Shown here in pieces: positions 1 to 12,782 of a stretch of 64,000 nt of DNA (positions are counted from its first letter, which is position 1; each line of letters opens with the position of its first letter). The notes below the pieces were generated by a model. The model was not told where the DNA came from. It saw only the letters and a program-made list of their open reading frames with translations, and searched no databases. Origin of the DNA: Polytrichum commune (lineage: Eukaryota > Streptophyta > Polytrichopsida > Polytrichales > Polytrichaceae); assembly GCA_950295325.1 (NCBI GenBank), contig OX485803.1:8926001-8990000 (forward strand). Reading direction: 5' to 3'. Made by a program: the position numbers and the translations under genes.

Positions 1-3000
1 TGACAACCGGCCAAAAACTTGGGCATTGATAAGTAAGCCGGTTTTCCAATGTAGCAATATGTATCTACAAACAACATACACCATTCAATAACAACATCCA
101 AAGAACATATCAGCATACAACAATAATATGTAATGATATCAACATCCAACAACAATGATCAACAATTCATTACATACAAGAAACAACAACAATGATCAAT
201 AATTTATCCATAGCAGGAGTTGAACCTAAAATAACCCATCAACCGGTTGATGGCCGTGGATTTATTCTTCTATCATACTTAGGTCTTAAAACCTCATATT
301 AGATTTGAGGTCACAGCATGATAAAAAAAAGTAACCTAACATACCATACTATATACAAAAATGAAATTCATTAAATGTTAGAGTCAAAATCAACAGTATT
401 ATCTTCACCTTCAAGAGGAAAACGCCCTGAAAGGTATCTCTATGGATGTGAAAACAACCATCTAAACTTTGTAAGCTTCCTCCATAAAGCTATGGCTTCC
501 ATTAGTACATTATCAGATCACCATGAAGATCTTCCATAGACACACTCATAATACATTCTAAATGCTAGCCGTCAACAATGAAATGCAATAATGAAGCCAA
601 AGCTTCACCTGTCCGACATTCACCAAATCGCTACAAGCCTACAACGAACACATAACCTAAACCCTAGAACCATATGACATCCGGCCCTAGAAGAATCAAA
701 CTGGATGAAATCCGCCTATTTCACAATTCATCCGGGTAAAAATCCTCCTCCTCAAAATGGTTGCCGGTTGAAATCCGATTTTTTTTTAAAGCACCAGTTT
801 CACATCCTCGACTTTCCCAATTCAACTAGACTTTTCACAAAACCAACCGGCCGCCATTACACTAAATACCGGTTCTCCCCGGACATTGGTCCTCCGTGGC
901 TTTGGAAGTTTGGATGATATGGCCTTATCAACTAAAGTGAGGCAATTGGGTCATTATGATTATCACCAGACTAATTGTCACTCACACAGCCACTCTCAAA
1001 GGCTATCTCATTTAATTGAAGGCTTCACATCTTTTCTCCCTTGATTATCACCGCATCAATTCAAGTTGAATAGTTTCAGTCCCCTTCTCACAAGAGTTCA
1101 GGCGTGCAAAACATTAAGTAACAAGTCTGGAATGACCTTCTCAAACGAGCATCAAACCAACGCATGCCGGTTTGGTGCTCTTTCAAGAGCACAAGTAGTG
1201 CTACCTTTGAGTTTTACTTGGGTTATTCTTAATCTATTTCGGTAGTTACTTTCAATGCTTAGAATTTATTATGTCGGTTTATAGGAAAAAACTATTGCCA
1301 AGTGGTGGTAAAGGTTCTAATCTAGGCTAAATTACGATCTAAACAAATCTAAATAGCTATAAAGCAACGGGAACGTTGGTGAGGTCCAAAAGGTAGTTGC
1401 ACTTTTTTGGAAAGTCTCCTGACACTTGCATTGGAAACCTCTTTGATGCCTTTTTGAAGCTACTATATTTGATTAACTATCCATTCATTCACCCTTGCTA
1501 TGCAAGCTTTTCCCTTCTTGTTGAGGTAATATTGTGGGTACTCAAAGGGTACCCTACTAGCATTGCTACTTAATGTTATGATGTAGCCACTTGACAAGGC
1601 AACTTGTCATAGATACTTTCAATCTCACCAAACTATTTGTCATGCACAATCTCCACTTAGAAATAATCTCATTAGTTTCAAAGTTTCACACTTGGATCAC
1701 TCGACCACATACTATGTTAATAACCCAATTTCCAATACAAGCTATCCTCTTGTTTTTCAAGAACAAACAAGCCTCCAAGATTATTTGTTAGCCCAACTAT
1801 AATCCTTAAGACTCTACTTCATCAACTACGGGCTTCACACCCCGGCATTCACTAATACACTCAAAGTTTTAACTCGATTTCTTTGCTTTCTTCCCGAGAG
1901 TGAGGAAAGCTAAAAAAATGATCAATGAGTAGTGAGCAGTAAAACGTGAGCAATGATATCTTCCAAATTTAGTAAATAATCATATTTTTAGGATACATAT
2001 TTTACACTTGGTACTTGTATTTTTCATTTTTTTTCAATTTTAAAGTACTTTCATTTTGATAGTACAAGAGTGAAGGGAGCCTATTACCATGAATACTTTC
2101 AAGAACTATTAATCCATTGCTTATTTTTATTATATCATTCCACACCAATAAACATCACTTACTAAAATTCTCAATCATGTAGTTGAACACACTTGGAATA
2201 TTACTCACACTATCACACCTACAAGTTCAAGTAGTTGCATGACCTCATTATAGGAATACTTTATAGCGTGAATGAACTTGTTATTATTGTCATCCCCCTT
2301 GCACAAAAATCTAAACACATAATAAAGATGTTTTCAACACAATCATTTCCCTTTCCTTCCCAACAACTAAGATGACATTTTTGTAAAGTCATAGCATGTG
2401 CAAAGCAGTATGTCACCAATTGCAACATGGTATGCAATGTCCTCTTTGGGGATAATGTTGATTAACACTCCATATCTTGGATATGGAATGGCAGTTACTC
2501 CAACCACATAATAACCGTCCATGAGCCCCTCACTCTTCCATTTGTTTTTGTGATTTACCATCGGTACTGCTAGATTATTGTGCACTATCTTTCCAAACCT
2601 GGAAGTTGGATGGATAATTGGGTTTAGTGAAGCATAGAAATTTGTCTGAAGGATTTGCTCTCAAAATTTTCTTGTTGTAAAATACAATCATTTCCATCTT
2701 CATCTTCTTCTACCACTCAATCGAGTATTACACCCATGATATTCTTCCTCTTGCATTTGTGACGCTAAAAATTAAATGCTACACAACCCACATTTTATCA
2801 TGCTCACATGATGCTTGATGTATACTCTTACATATAAGTACTAAATTTTATTTACGTCTTGTTCTATTGTGTTAAAGAAAATATTATTTTGATAACATAT
2901 AATTTTCTTGTTATTTTAGTGATCTACAATCCATCCTATATTTTTTTGGCTCAAAGATCCTAGTATAAAAAGCCATAACGTGGGGGTTTGGTTGATCAAA

Positions 3001-6000
3001 CTCTACCCCAAGCAACCACTTAAGTATCAAACTCAAGGGTTAGGGTTAGGGTTAGGATTGGGGTGGAGATGTGCCTCTATTTCTTTGGGTATATATATAT
3101 AATGGTTGTTTTTCATTTCCTTCTACGCAACGGTTTTGCGATGTATTGTCTTTTTATATTTTGCTGGCATCTATGAATTGTCATGATTTCCCTTATAATA
3201 TGTATCCTACTAATAATAACATTATTTTAATTATATATTTTAATCATTGTGTCTATATTTAGGTTTGGGCCTTTTCTTTTATGTTTATTTTCTTATGTTA
3301 TGTCCATGTTTAATATTTTATATACTCTAACTATATTTTTATTCAAGTAAATTGATCCCCTATTGCCAATACAAATAGTGGTTCAATTACATATTCTTGT
3401 GTCTCTCAAAATTTTCCTTGCTTTCTCATAGCTAGCATTAGAGCTTATGGATACTTTGTGCCCTTCACTTAGCCTAATGAGGTTCATGTCCATGTGAGTG
3501 TCTCAAAGGATTTGCTTACTTTGAGGTTCAATCTCCAGATAGGACCCATGTACGTGGAGCAAAAGATGTATTTTGTGGTCGATGATATCTAAACAATCTT
3601 ACTGTAGAAGAATATGATTGAAGATGGTCATTCTTGGATTTTGGATCCATGATCATTAAGAGTAGGTTTTTTTTATTCTCATGTTCAAGTGCTTATTGTT
3701 GTACTAAAAACAATCTAAACAAAATACATGGATGTTTTATTTATTACCACTGAGATAAAATACATGGATGATTGTAGTCTCTATACGGATAAATAACCAA
3801 AGATATAATTTTTGGTCATATGATTTTGATGTATGATAATTTGCATGGTTAAAGAGGTAATTTATTCACAAAGGCAACCTAATTGTACATTTCAATTTGC
3901 ATGGCTAGATATATAAGCTACAATATCACAATAGTTTGGGATCTTTAATACCGAGTCCGGTGTCAAAATAACCTATGGGAGGCATGCTATTTTAGGGCTA
4001 AAATCATGTTGAATGGATGAAATATGCACCATGTGGGAATCCCAGAGTGGACACATTGAGATTGAAATGAGAAACGTAATACATGCATACTCGAGGGACC
4101 AACTTAGATGAATTGATTAAAATGTCATCTAAGGTAGATGAATGTTCAAGTGTTAGTTTTGAAGCGTACAATTGTTAACATAATTTGTGTCTTCTTGGTA
4201 TTCATTATTGCAGTCACACTAAACTACATATTATTATGACCTTCAATGATGTCAAGTGAAGGACGTATATGTTTTCCTTAAGGTACCAAAGGAGAGTCTC
4301 CATATGAAAATCCACTACCTTCGGCCACAAGTAGAAGATATGGCAAGGGTTAGTACTTAGAGGACCATTCATGTCCTGAGGTATGCCTATAACCATTCAA
4401 AACTGATGGGAAGGCCTATGTACATTCATAGTTGGAGGGAAAATTTCTTGACGTCTATATAAGGGCAACTCATTTGGGATGCCCATTTTATTCTCTTCAT
4501 TTCAACACCTCGTCCTCGGTTCTTGAAGAGCTCTCCATGGAGAAAGGATGTTAGTATGCTTGTCTTTCATATTTACACAAATATTATTGTGTTGTAGCGC
4601 GCTAGTATGCCCGTGGGACTCTCACAAGTGCCCTTACAAGTGCACTTGTGAGCCTCTCATAGGTGTTCTTACATATGCACCCATGGGATATTTCATAATT
4701 ATTGTAGGGTGTCTCCTGGGTGAACACATGTGGGGCGTTCACTTGTGAGACACCCCATGATCACTATGAAATCCAATATTTTATATTCTAGATTAAGTTA
4801 GGTTATTCATCCATGTGTGTTCATTTACAGTTTGGTTATTCACCCATATGTGTTGTCATTGCACGTATATTGCTTATGATTATTGTAGAATTAATAGCAT
4901 TATGTAGTAACATGGTGGTTATAATTTATTTTGTATGAAGTTAGGTGAGAAATATTTTGACCTTATTAAGTTGAACCGGGTGATGAGATGTGTAAAAGTT
5001 TTTTTTTCCATGTTATGCTAAAATTATGTCACTTGCTAAGAAGTGTGAGATGTCTTTCACGGGTGATCACCCATGAGAGACTTATCACTACATAATGGGA
5101 GTTGTAACATGTATTGTAATGATAGTAACAATGATGTTGGTTAAGGTGGAACTTACTTGACATAGTAAATTCTAATTTTATTTATATTTAATTCACTATC
5201 ATTTGAGTTCACTTGAGAGTGTTGGAGATATCATGGAAATTGGGAATTACTCTGGGTAAAGTTGGGTGTGAGGATTCTAGGAGCATTATGAAACTAGGTG
5301 ATGAGAGTTGTCCTCCTTATAGTGATATGTTATGTTTGACATATTTGAGTTGAGCTAGGTGAAGTAAGGTGTAGAGCTTTACTCCCACAGGTGATCACCC
5401 GTGGAAGTATTATTATTATGCAGTGGCAGGTGAGAGGTGTACATCATTTGAGAATATATTGAAGCTATGTGTTGTGGTACCGGAAATCGTACCAAATTTG
5501 TTGCTATCTTGTATAAATCCTTAGGGTCTCGCTAGGCAAGGACTAGGAAGTCAGTTTTAGATATCAAAGTACTTCAAGGATATGGTACCTCTAAGATATC
5601 AATTTCTTTATGGACCCTAAACCAATTAAATTATTTCCCACCTCCGTGAGTAGTAAAACATTGTAAAACACATTGAGCCCAACTTACCCTAGCCACTGTA
5701 AACGTACTAGTAACAATAATTTATACAATAAAACATAGTAATTTATTGAAGCAACCGATGGAAATGTTTCCCACTTCCATGTCACTTTTGCCCGCTTAAT
5801 TAGATTGTCCCTGGCACTACTTCATGCCTAAATTTGGCTTGATGGCTTCAATAGAGCATGACATTCTGCATGTTACATTGCCCAATTCCAGAGTTGATAA
5901 TGAAAAGCATGTGCCATCACGTTCCCTATACTAATTTGAGTGGACTAAGACTAATTGTCTGATTGTAATTGATAAGGCCATTGAATTATTCTCCTGGCAA

Positions 6001-7253
6001 TTGTCTTCAATTTCTGCATTGAATTATGCCCTGGCAATTGTCTGCAATTGTCCTGGCAACTTTCAAGTTATGGCTACCAACAGAGCAAAAAAATTGCATC
6101 CATCAATATGGTCGGTCGTTAAGATATGTGGGTATTATTCGGTTCGTTTCTCATGTTCTCCAGCTTCTACCGATTAGATTAATGCGTGCTGCATTAGCAA
6201 AGCCACGATGTAGGATCGGCAGAAATCAGAATGAAACTTGAATCTCTCTTGATTTAGATGCATGTTTGTTGATTCCTTGTGGAGTAGTTAAAAGAATATG
6301 AAAACATAATGCAATCTCTTTAAGCATATGTCTTTACGGTGCTTGTTCTTTGATCCTCACAGAACCACAAACCATCAAATATGCAGGTCCGATTAAGAAA
6401 AGTAACCGAACAACACCCGCATACCTTAATTAGATAGATACAGAGATTCGGCAGGTTCATTGGGAAGGGTGATGAGTTCTTGCTTGTGAAATGGATTCGG
6501 AAAGAATCATTGTGACAGATAAATTTCTCTCTGCATTTTTATTCTGAACTGAAATATGATGCGGGAATTATGTCCTTATTCAGCACAAGATTATTCTGCG
6601 GTGTAAGTCAAATGGAGGTGCCGCACCGACATAGTGATCATATACTATTAGGCTACCTTTATGAAGTCAAGCCTTTTTGACTATTGCATCGGGAAGTTAC
6701 TGTAAGGAGCAATGTTGGGTGTGAAGGACGAAAAGCATCATCAGGAAGTCATCATTCGAAGTTCCAATTCATGACTTGCATTGAAAGACTTGGTCACTTG
6801 CATTGTCGGAAACTGAAAAGCGCATACGAGGCTTTACAAAATTCCTGAGCACCTAATTTGAATTTCACTACACGAATCTATTTCCTAATTTCCACAAGTC
6901 TGGTGCTAATCCCAGAAGCATCTTCATGCATGAGTTGCGTCCACAAAAAACCAGCACAAAGCCTATCATCCAGATTCCGAAATGCTACTAGAATCTCAAT
7001 TTATAAGCTTGCTCTGAAAGGAGGGCTTAAAATTCCCCCAAGTATAATGAACGCATGAGTAGCAACCGAAGATCCCCGACTCCCGAGCCGAGCCACCGGA
7101 CAAAACATTGAACATAAGCTTGGTTGATGATGATGATGGTCAAACCGCCTGAAATTGATGATTTCATACTATTTGATGATGATCTACAAGTGAAGACTGC
7201 AAAAACTTAGATGTATGAGCAAAAAAAAGGGGTGGGACAACAAAAAGCAGTCT
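1..7253. other. Intergenic DNA without a recognisable gene
   Basis: AT-rich sequence with only short chance reading frames; I could not connect any of them by splice sites or recognise a protein. The visible structure is limited to a short TTAGGG-type repeat near 3.04 kb, a small hairpin near 1149-1178 with arms GCATCAAACC and GGTTTGGTGC, and a hairpin near 4619-4652 with arms CTCACAAGTGC and GCACTTGTGAG. The last kilobase lies downstream of the minus-strand dioxygenase gene and should hold its 3' UTR, but I cannot place the polyadenylation site. Confidence 0.6.
3036..3056 (+). repeat. Short interstitial (TTAGGG)n telomere-like repeat
   Basis: Three consecutive TTAGGG units follow an AGGG start. 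This is the vertebrate-type unit, whereas the repeat at 32.65 kb is the Arabidopsis-type TTTAGGG. It is too short to be a telomere and is probably a repair scar or chance. Confidence 0.6.
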
Positions 7254-9119
7254 TCAAAATTGAGCCTGGGTGTGATGATGATGATGATGGCCGGTGGCAG
7301 GGATGAATGCTCCATGAAATCCGTAAGGAACTCGCGAAGGCAATTTTACAGAAGCAACTTGCTCCAGCGAGGGAGACGTCGCATCCAGCACGAGAAGCTC
7401 AGATCGGCCGGAGCTTTCATCGTGCATGAATGCGAGCAAAAATCCATCGTCCTCTGCAGAGTTAGCATGATTAGCAGCACATGATCGAGGCACGAACACA
7501 GGTTCCCCGCCGAACCGGTTGGGGCCGTAATTGAAGCGAGCGACCACCTGGCCGGCCTGCAGATCCACTTTGGCGATGCCAGAGACTTTAGGCCAGGGCT
7601 CCACGATGGCGAGGTACATAAATTGCGTTTTGACGCCGACGTAATTGGGATGGTTCTTTCCCACTTCGAGGTTGAGGTCGGAAAGCTCCCGCTTCTGGGA
7701 AGCACCGGTGGTTCGGTTGAGGCGAATCTCGGTGAGAGTAGCCCGGGGGACCTCGGAAGTTTTGAAGATGATGTCGGCGGGGGTCATGCAGGAGCCGATG
7801 ACGACAATCTCGTTACCGTCGTCTTCCTCCCACGCATTGGTGAGGTGGAAGAAGAAACAGTCGCCGGGGAGTGGGATCCATTGGAGCTCAGACTCCGAGG
7901 TTGCGTAACGAGGCATGACGCCGAACCTGGGTGTCTTGGTGGTGTCGAGTACCACGGGTGAGCCCCCTGTGAGCATCTCCTTCAACCGGAACACGATCTG
8001 TTGGTCGGGGATGACGACAAAATTCTGTGTGATGGCGAAGTCATGCGTCATTGCAGCCTCGGGCAATGTGACTGGAACCTCGGCGATCTTGTGCCCCGAA
8101 GACGAGAAGATTAGGTATTTCAAGTAAGGCGCGGACAACACATTGTAGCTGAGGCTAAAGAGCTCCCCGGTTGCGGGATCAACCTTGGGGTGTGCGATCA
8201 TGGAGTATTGCAATTGGCCGTGGAAATCGTATCTGCCCACGGTTTCGATGTCGTTGTCTTCAGTGAGTCGCACTTCGACCGGAAGATCGTCCTCCGAGAT
8301 TGCCAATAAGCGGTTATTGAACCACACTATACCTGCATTGGCCATACCCATCCCCTGAGACCTGTCCAAGATGCCTAACAAGGACCTTGCCCAGTACATG
8401 AGCAATTTGGCCACCCCACCATAGCCATGAAGCTCCCCGATGGGCTTGGGGAAGAAAGCTCGCCCACATCGCTCCTCCTCTTTGAATCGGTAGGTTCGGG
8501 TGTACCGACATGCGTAACTGACAGATCGGGAAGAATCTGAGGAGCCGGCGCCATTGAAAGTCACCGCATGCAACATGCCATCCCCATCGAACAGATGGTG
8601 GCGACCTGTTGGGAAAAACTGGGGATTAGGCCCATTGCGCACATACACTCCCTCCAGTAGACACGCAGGCAAGTCGCCCTCCACTTGAAGCTCATGCTGC
8701 ACCGCGCACTCCGCCACAGGGGAGAAATTCCCCTCCAATTGCACCTGTGGGTCCACCGTTGATGGCAGCGCCGGGGCAGATTTCGATTTCGATTTCTTCT
8801 TCACCTCATCCTTGTCCAAATTCCTCTCCACTCTGTCCAACACCTTCTCGGCAATTTTCTGGGCGAAATGCAGAGCCCGGGCCGGCCTGCCAGGTGCAGT
8901 AGGAAGTTCTCCTCTCTCTACAGAATGCAATTTCACGGAGCTGGACATTTGGATGAATGCCACCGCGCCAGCTGAAGGAATCTGATACTGATGATGGCCA
9001 TGTGAACGTTGACTGGCAGTTGCTGTGCGAAGTAGACTTGAAACGATCGAATATTGATGATGATGATGATGGGCTTGGATCCTGCCACTAACACCTAATG
9101 TGGGAGTAATGCAAGCCAT
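7254..9119 (-). CDS. NCED: 9-cis-epoxycarotenoid dioxygenase-like carotenoid cleavage enzyme
   Basis: A single uninterrupted 621-residue frame, close to the roughly 580-620 residues and intronless structure usual for plant NCEDs. NCEDs cleave the 11,12 bond of 9-cis-violaxanthin or neoxanthin to give xanthoxin, the committed step of abscisic acid synthesis, in plastids. All four iron-binding histidines are in their family contexts: H310 (MIAHPK), H359 (THDFAI), H425 (FHLTNAW) and H602 (GFHG). Their second-sphere glutamates are E276 (SEDDLP), E464 (TEIRLN) and E507 (VEPWPK). The GELHG and VIGSCMTP segments favour NCED over CCD4. The first ~75 residues are Ser/Thr/His-rich, as in a plastid transit peptide, and residues 82-102 form a likely amphipathic helix like that used by NCEDs to bind thylakoids. 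The start is the first ATG in frame, and the next in-frame Met (58) would lose the transit peptide. Polyhistidine runs occur at residues 17-21 and 611-616. Substrate specificity is inferred. Confidence 0.93.
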   Translation of the reverse strand: MACITPTLGVSGRIQAHHHHHQYSIVSSLLRTATASQRSHGHHQYQIPSAGAVAFIQMSSSVKLHSVERGELPTAPGRPARALHFAQKIAEKVLDRVERNLDKDEVKKKSKSKSAPALPSTVDPQVQLEGNFSPVAECAVQHELQVEGDLPACLLEGVYVRNGPNPQFFPTGRHHLFDGDGMLHAVTFNGAGSSDSSRSVSYACRYTRTYRFKEEERCGRAFFPKPIGELHGYGGVAKLLMYWARSLLGILDRSQGMGMANAGIVWFNNRLLAISEDDLPVEVRLTEDNDIETVGRYDFHGQLQYSMIAHPKVDPATGELFSLSYNVLSAPYLKYLIFSSSGHKIAEVPVTLPEAAMTHDFAITQNFVVIPDQQIVFRLKEMLTGGSPVVLDTTKTPRFGVMPRYATSESELQWIPLPGDCFFFHLTNAWEEDDGNEIVVIGSCMTPADIIFKTSEVPRATLTEIRLNRTTGASQKRELSDLNLEVGKNHPNYVGVKTQFMYLAIVEPWPKVSGIAKVDLQAGQVVARFNYGPNRFGGEPVFVPRSCAANHANSAEDDGFLLAFMHDESSGRSELLVLDATSPSLEQVASVKLPSRVPYGFHGAFIPATGHHHHHHTQAQF

Positions 9120-9361
9120 TTGATTTGACCTTGAGTGACTTGATAGTAATTATACTTTGTAATACCGTGGTCATAAGTTTCTCAGTCAGCCATTGAATCG
9201 CCGCCATCTACAGTTCCTATGGCTCAATTCGACTAGGATTGAGCAAGAGGTCATATCATATCTGTGAAGAACACATTTGAGCTGGGAATCCTCCACCATA
9301 TTGCAGTCCCTCATCGCTGGTCACGCAGGAATTTGGAAAAGTTGGAGACACATCCACAGAA

Positions 9362-9386
9362 CTCTCTCTCTCTCTCTCTCTCTGCC
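9362..9386. repeat. (CT)12 microsatellite upstream of the dioxygenase gene
   Basis: A pure CT dinucleotide run about 245 bases upstream of the start codon, read as GA on the gene strand. It could be a GAGA-type promoter or 5' UTR element; that role is inference. Confidence 0.8.
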
Positions 9387-10420
9387 GAAAGAGTTGTAAG
9401 GGGACCTTGATATTTGTACAAACTAAGTCGTGAAATCAGACTCAGCAAAAACGTAAGCACTGTAATTATTGCAAAGGTGGGACTCATTCAATTCAAGACT
9501 TTGAAGCTCACTTTCCAGTTCGTTCTCGAGTCTCTCGAGTGGGTACAGAGACGAGAATATTCATCAACTATATAAGATTCAAATGAGTAGTAGCTGCTGG
9601 TTCCTTTGATCCTCAGCCGCAGTGAATCTATGCATGAACTGCAGCCGTCACTCGAATACACAGCTTGAATGATTGGCATCATCAAACGGAAATCTTACAA
9701 TCTACAATCCACTCACACAAGTGTAAGAGCTAAATTCTCACACACTCGAAATTTTCTAGACTGGTAGTGCCTGAAAATTCTGCAAACGTCATGAGTTGGC
9801 ACACACAAACCTATCAACAAACCGGAACCCTATGAATCTACCTTGTTACAAATACCTTGACAATATGACATCGCTTGTGAAGGCAACCAAGTATACCTTA
9901 CCTATTAGGCCAACCACGGTATCTACCGGGAATCTTCCCACTCGATGTCCAACACAGCTGCATGCCCTCCTAAATTTAGCCGACTGTGGCCAGTCTAGTA
10001 GCTCCGAGTTAGAAATCTAGTAAGTAGTCTACTCCCCAAGCATACTCCACTCCGCGTAGCTTAACATCTGGCAGGCAAACTGATGGGAGCTTAATGAACT
10101 AATTACACCCCTAATATCCTCCCTAGTACCAGTGTCCCTTTTTCCTCTTGTGATACACCCGCCGAACAGGACAAGCTGTAGACTTGGAGAAGTTCCCTAG
10201 GAGCTTGCTTGCAACAAACGGATGCATCTGATGTAGTGCAAAAGCTAAGTTAGCTAATGCATGACTCCCTTCCACTCCTCCCACTCATCATGCATCCTTC
10301 CTGCCTACTGATGAGCCTTCTGATGATGCTGAATCAACGCCTCCTTCACTTGCAGACATGTCACTTACTTCACCAGAAGCAGCTCATGACTCCAATTTTC
10401 AGTCATTCAGGATAACCACA

Positions 10421-10450
10421 TCTCTCTCTCTCTCTGTCTCTCTCTCTCTG
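10421..10450. repeat. CT-rich microsatellite
   Basis: A CT run with one GT interruption, about 1.3 kb upstream of the dioxygenase start codon. Confidence 0.8.
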
Positions 10451-12250
10451 CATCTTCCCAAAGGGTGAGGAATCCGATGGAATCGGCTCCTCATCTTCTG
10501 TCTGGGCTCAAATTATCTGCTACGGCATGTGGGCCTTTAATCGAATACTAGCTTAGTCTTATGCAGATGCCTATATTTTGAGTGGGATGACGAGGCTTGT
10601 AGTTAACAATGGATGGCACGTTACAACAGGATTGGATTATGTGCTCAAAATTTTGACATCATTCATGTACAACAATGAGTTTGGGAGGGCATGTGTGATT
10701 ACTTAGAGAGAAAGAGGAATCTTGACTTTGGACTATTATAACTTTTACATATCGTGAAAACTTGGTTTTGACATTGGAAGCAATAATCTTCACGATTTAC
10801 TACTGATCGGATGAGACATATCGCGATCCCATCCAATGGCCAAAATAGTATGTGAAGTTGGAAGTGTCCGTTATAGACCCGCAAATTTGGTACATAAATA
10901 TAGGTGACTATTCAAGATGAGTTGTGTGTACGTTGTTAAATGTGGACCTAATAACAGACACCAAAAATGTGTCATGTGTTTTAAAAAACTTGGACTATGT
11001 GTTCAAAATTGTTAACCATTCTAGATTCAATAGTCAACATAGTTAAGGGAATTTTATGTAAGAAGTAAAAAAATAAAAAAATAAAAAAATCTTCACTTTG
11101 ACAATGAAGAAAGTATTTATTTGACAAGCTCCAAAAATGACGAGACAAATGGCTACAAGCATAAGTTGGGACATGTTAATAATCTTGCACTAATTGGGTG
11201 TTTCAGAAGCCTATGAGGAGTGAGTGCAGAGCTAAAAGTAACAGTTTAAGACCCCCTTACCTTAGTGGATCTGACCACTCTTCTATATTTGGAGAGAGAG
11301 AGTGATATAGGACACATTGTTAACAAAACGAGGTGGTTAATTTGTTGGACAACTAAGGTAGAAGCATGGTTGCTTTTTTTCCAATTGGCCTACTTCTCCT
11401 AGGATTGTAAATATGCAACCAGGTTGAGATGATTAACAACTCCAAATTAAGAGGCCATAGCCATTTTCATCATTTTTTGAAATTCATATGAATGTCTTAA
11501 AGTGAAGATTCTCTATGGTATTAGATGATCATATAGGTCCCCCCTCCCCTATTTATGTTGACTATTGAAACTACTATATAGTTGACAATTTTTTTATTAT
11601 GTAGTCTTAGTTTTTTTAGACACATGTTTTTGCATGCATGTTTGTAGACCCACACTTGACCACAATCCACCCAAATATAGGTCTTTGTAAAGGGAAGAAC
11701 CACTTTACACACGGACTGAGAGTTGTGATCATGAAATTATGAGGGCGCTTGAAATTTATCCAAAAGCCATTACATAAGATACTATGGGAAATAAAAATCC
11801 AATTTTGCAATTGATGGGCCCTCAAGCTTAGTATAAAAATGGACCATGTTGAGGAACAACAACATATTCTATGGACACTCCAAAATAATAGTCCTTATAT
11901 CAATGCAACCTTTTCACCTCATGGAGTTAAAGTTGGAAAAGCCCTAGGCTTTTCACGAAATAGCAGATGACATTGTTCATTTTCAAGCAAAAAAATTGAA
12001 GAACTTTGTGAAGAAAACTTGTTGATATCAAATTCAATTTTTTTTTATTTGTTCTCATTTGTGATCTTAAAATTTTAAAAATGTAAACATTAAAAAAAAA
12101 TTTTAAAAGTTGAGAAGGTTCTTTATGATATTTATGATCAACACGATATTCAATATTTTGAGAGAGTGGGATCCTCTCAAAATAATATTGGCCATTTATC
12201 AACCTGAAAGTCATGTTAGGTTGATAAATACTGAATTATACTTCAGACGT

Positions 12251-12782
12251 GTAGTTTCCATTAAAATGAGAGTATGTTAAGCTAGGAAATCGACTCATTT
12301 AGGTTGAGTCGACCTAAATGAGGACAATATTTTGTCAATTTAGGTTGAGTTGACCTAAATGAGGACATTATGTTGTCAATTTAGGTTGAGTCGACCTAAA
12401 TGAGGACAATTATGTTAGTCAATTTAGGTTGAGTCGACCTAAATGAGGACAATATTATATCAATTTAGGTTGAGTCGACCTAAATGAGGACATTATGTTG
12501 TCAATTTAGGTTGAGTCGACCTAAATGAGGACAATATTTTGTCAATTTAGGTTGAATCGACCTAAATGAGGACAATTATGTTGTCAATTTAGGTTGAGTC
12601 AACCTAAATGAGGACAATTATGTTAGTTAATTTAGGTTGAGTCGACCTAAATGAGGACAATATGTTGTCAATTTAGGTTGAGTCGACCTAAATGAGGACA
12701 ATTATGTTAGTCAATTTAGGTTGAGTCAACCTAAATGAGTCGATTTCCCAGCTTAACATACTCTCATTTTAATGGAAACTAC
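12251..12782. mobile_element. Inverted-repeat (foldback) element with an internal minisatellite
   Basis: The two ends are inverted copies over about 60 bases. The left end starts GTAGTTTCCATTAAAATGAG and the right end finishes with its reverse complement at 12782. The shared arm also contains TATGTTAAGCT and GAAATCGACTCATTTAGG. Between the ends lie 11 tandem units of about 41-43 bp. I see no transposase and no clear target duplication. It is a MITE-like or foldback element whose subterminal sequence has expanded into a tandem array. Confidence 0.85.
12298..12740. repeat. 11-copy, ~42-bp minisatellite with a palindromic core
   Basis: Each unit contains TTTAGGTTGAGTCGACCTAAA-type sequence (arms TTTAGGT and ACCTAAA) followed by TGAGGACA and a variable AT-rich linker ending in TCAA. 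Units differ by one to three substitutions and by small length changes in the linker. The first and last units merge into the terminal inverted repeats, so the array grew from the element's own end. Confidence 0.92.

Larger units (their letters stand above)
9120..12250. other. Upstream and intergenic DNA, no gene seen
   Basis: This region should contain the 5' UTR and promoter of the dioxygenase gene. I see no coding exon. Two CT-rich (GA on the gene strand) microsatellites at 9362-9386 and 10421-10450 are the only clear structures; GA/CT tracts are common near plant transcription starts, but I cannot assign a TATA box or ABA-response element. Confidence 0.5.

Noticed and set aside
7346-8511. 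Open frames antisense or offset within the NCED gene (up to 119 codons)
   Set aside because: They overlap a gene with full family conservation and show no recognisable protein; they are shadows of its GC-rich coding sequence.
9146-9157. TATA-like word 30 bases upstream of the NCED start codon
   Set aside because: Too close to the ATG to leave a normal 5' UTR; AT-rich words of this kind are common here.
12298-12740. CRISPR-like regular repeat array
   Set aside because: The linkers are not unique spacers but variants of one AT-rich sequence, the array is bounded by terminal inverted repeats, and this is plant DNA.
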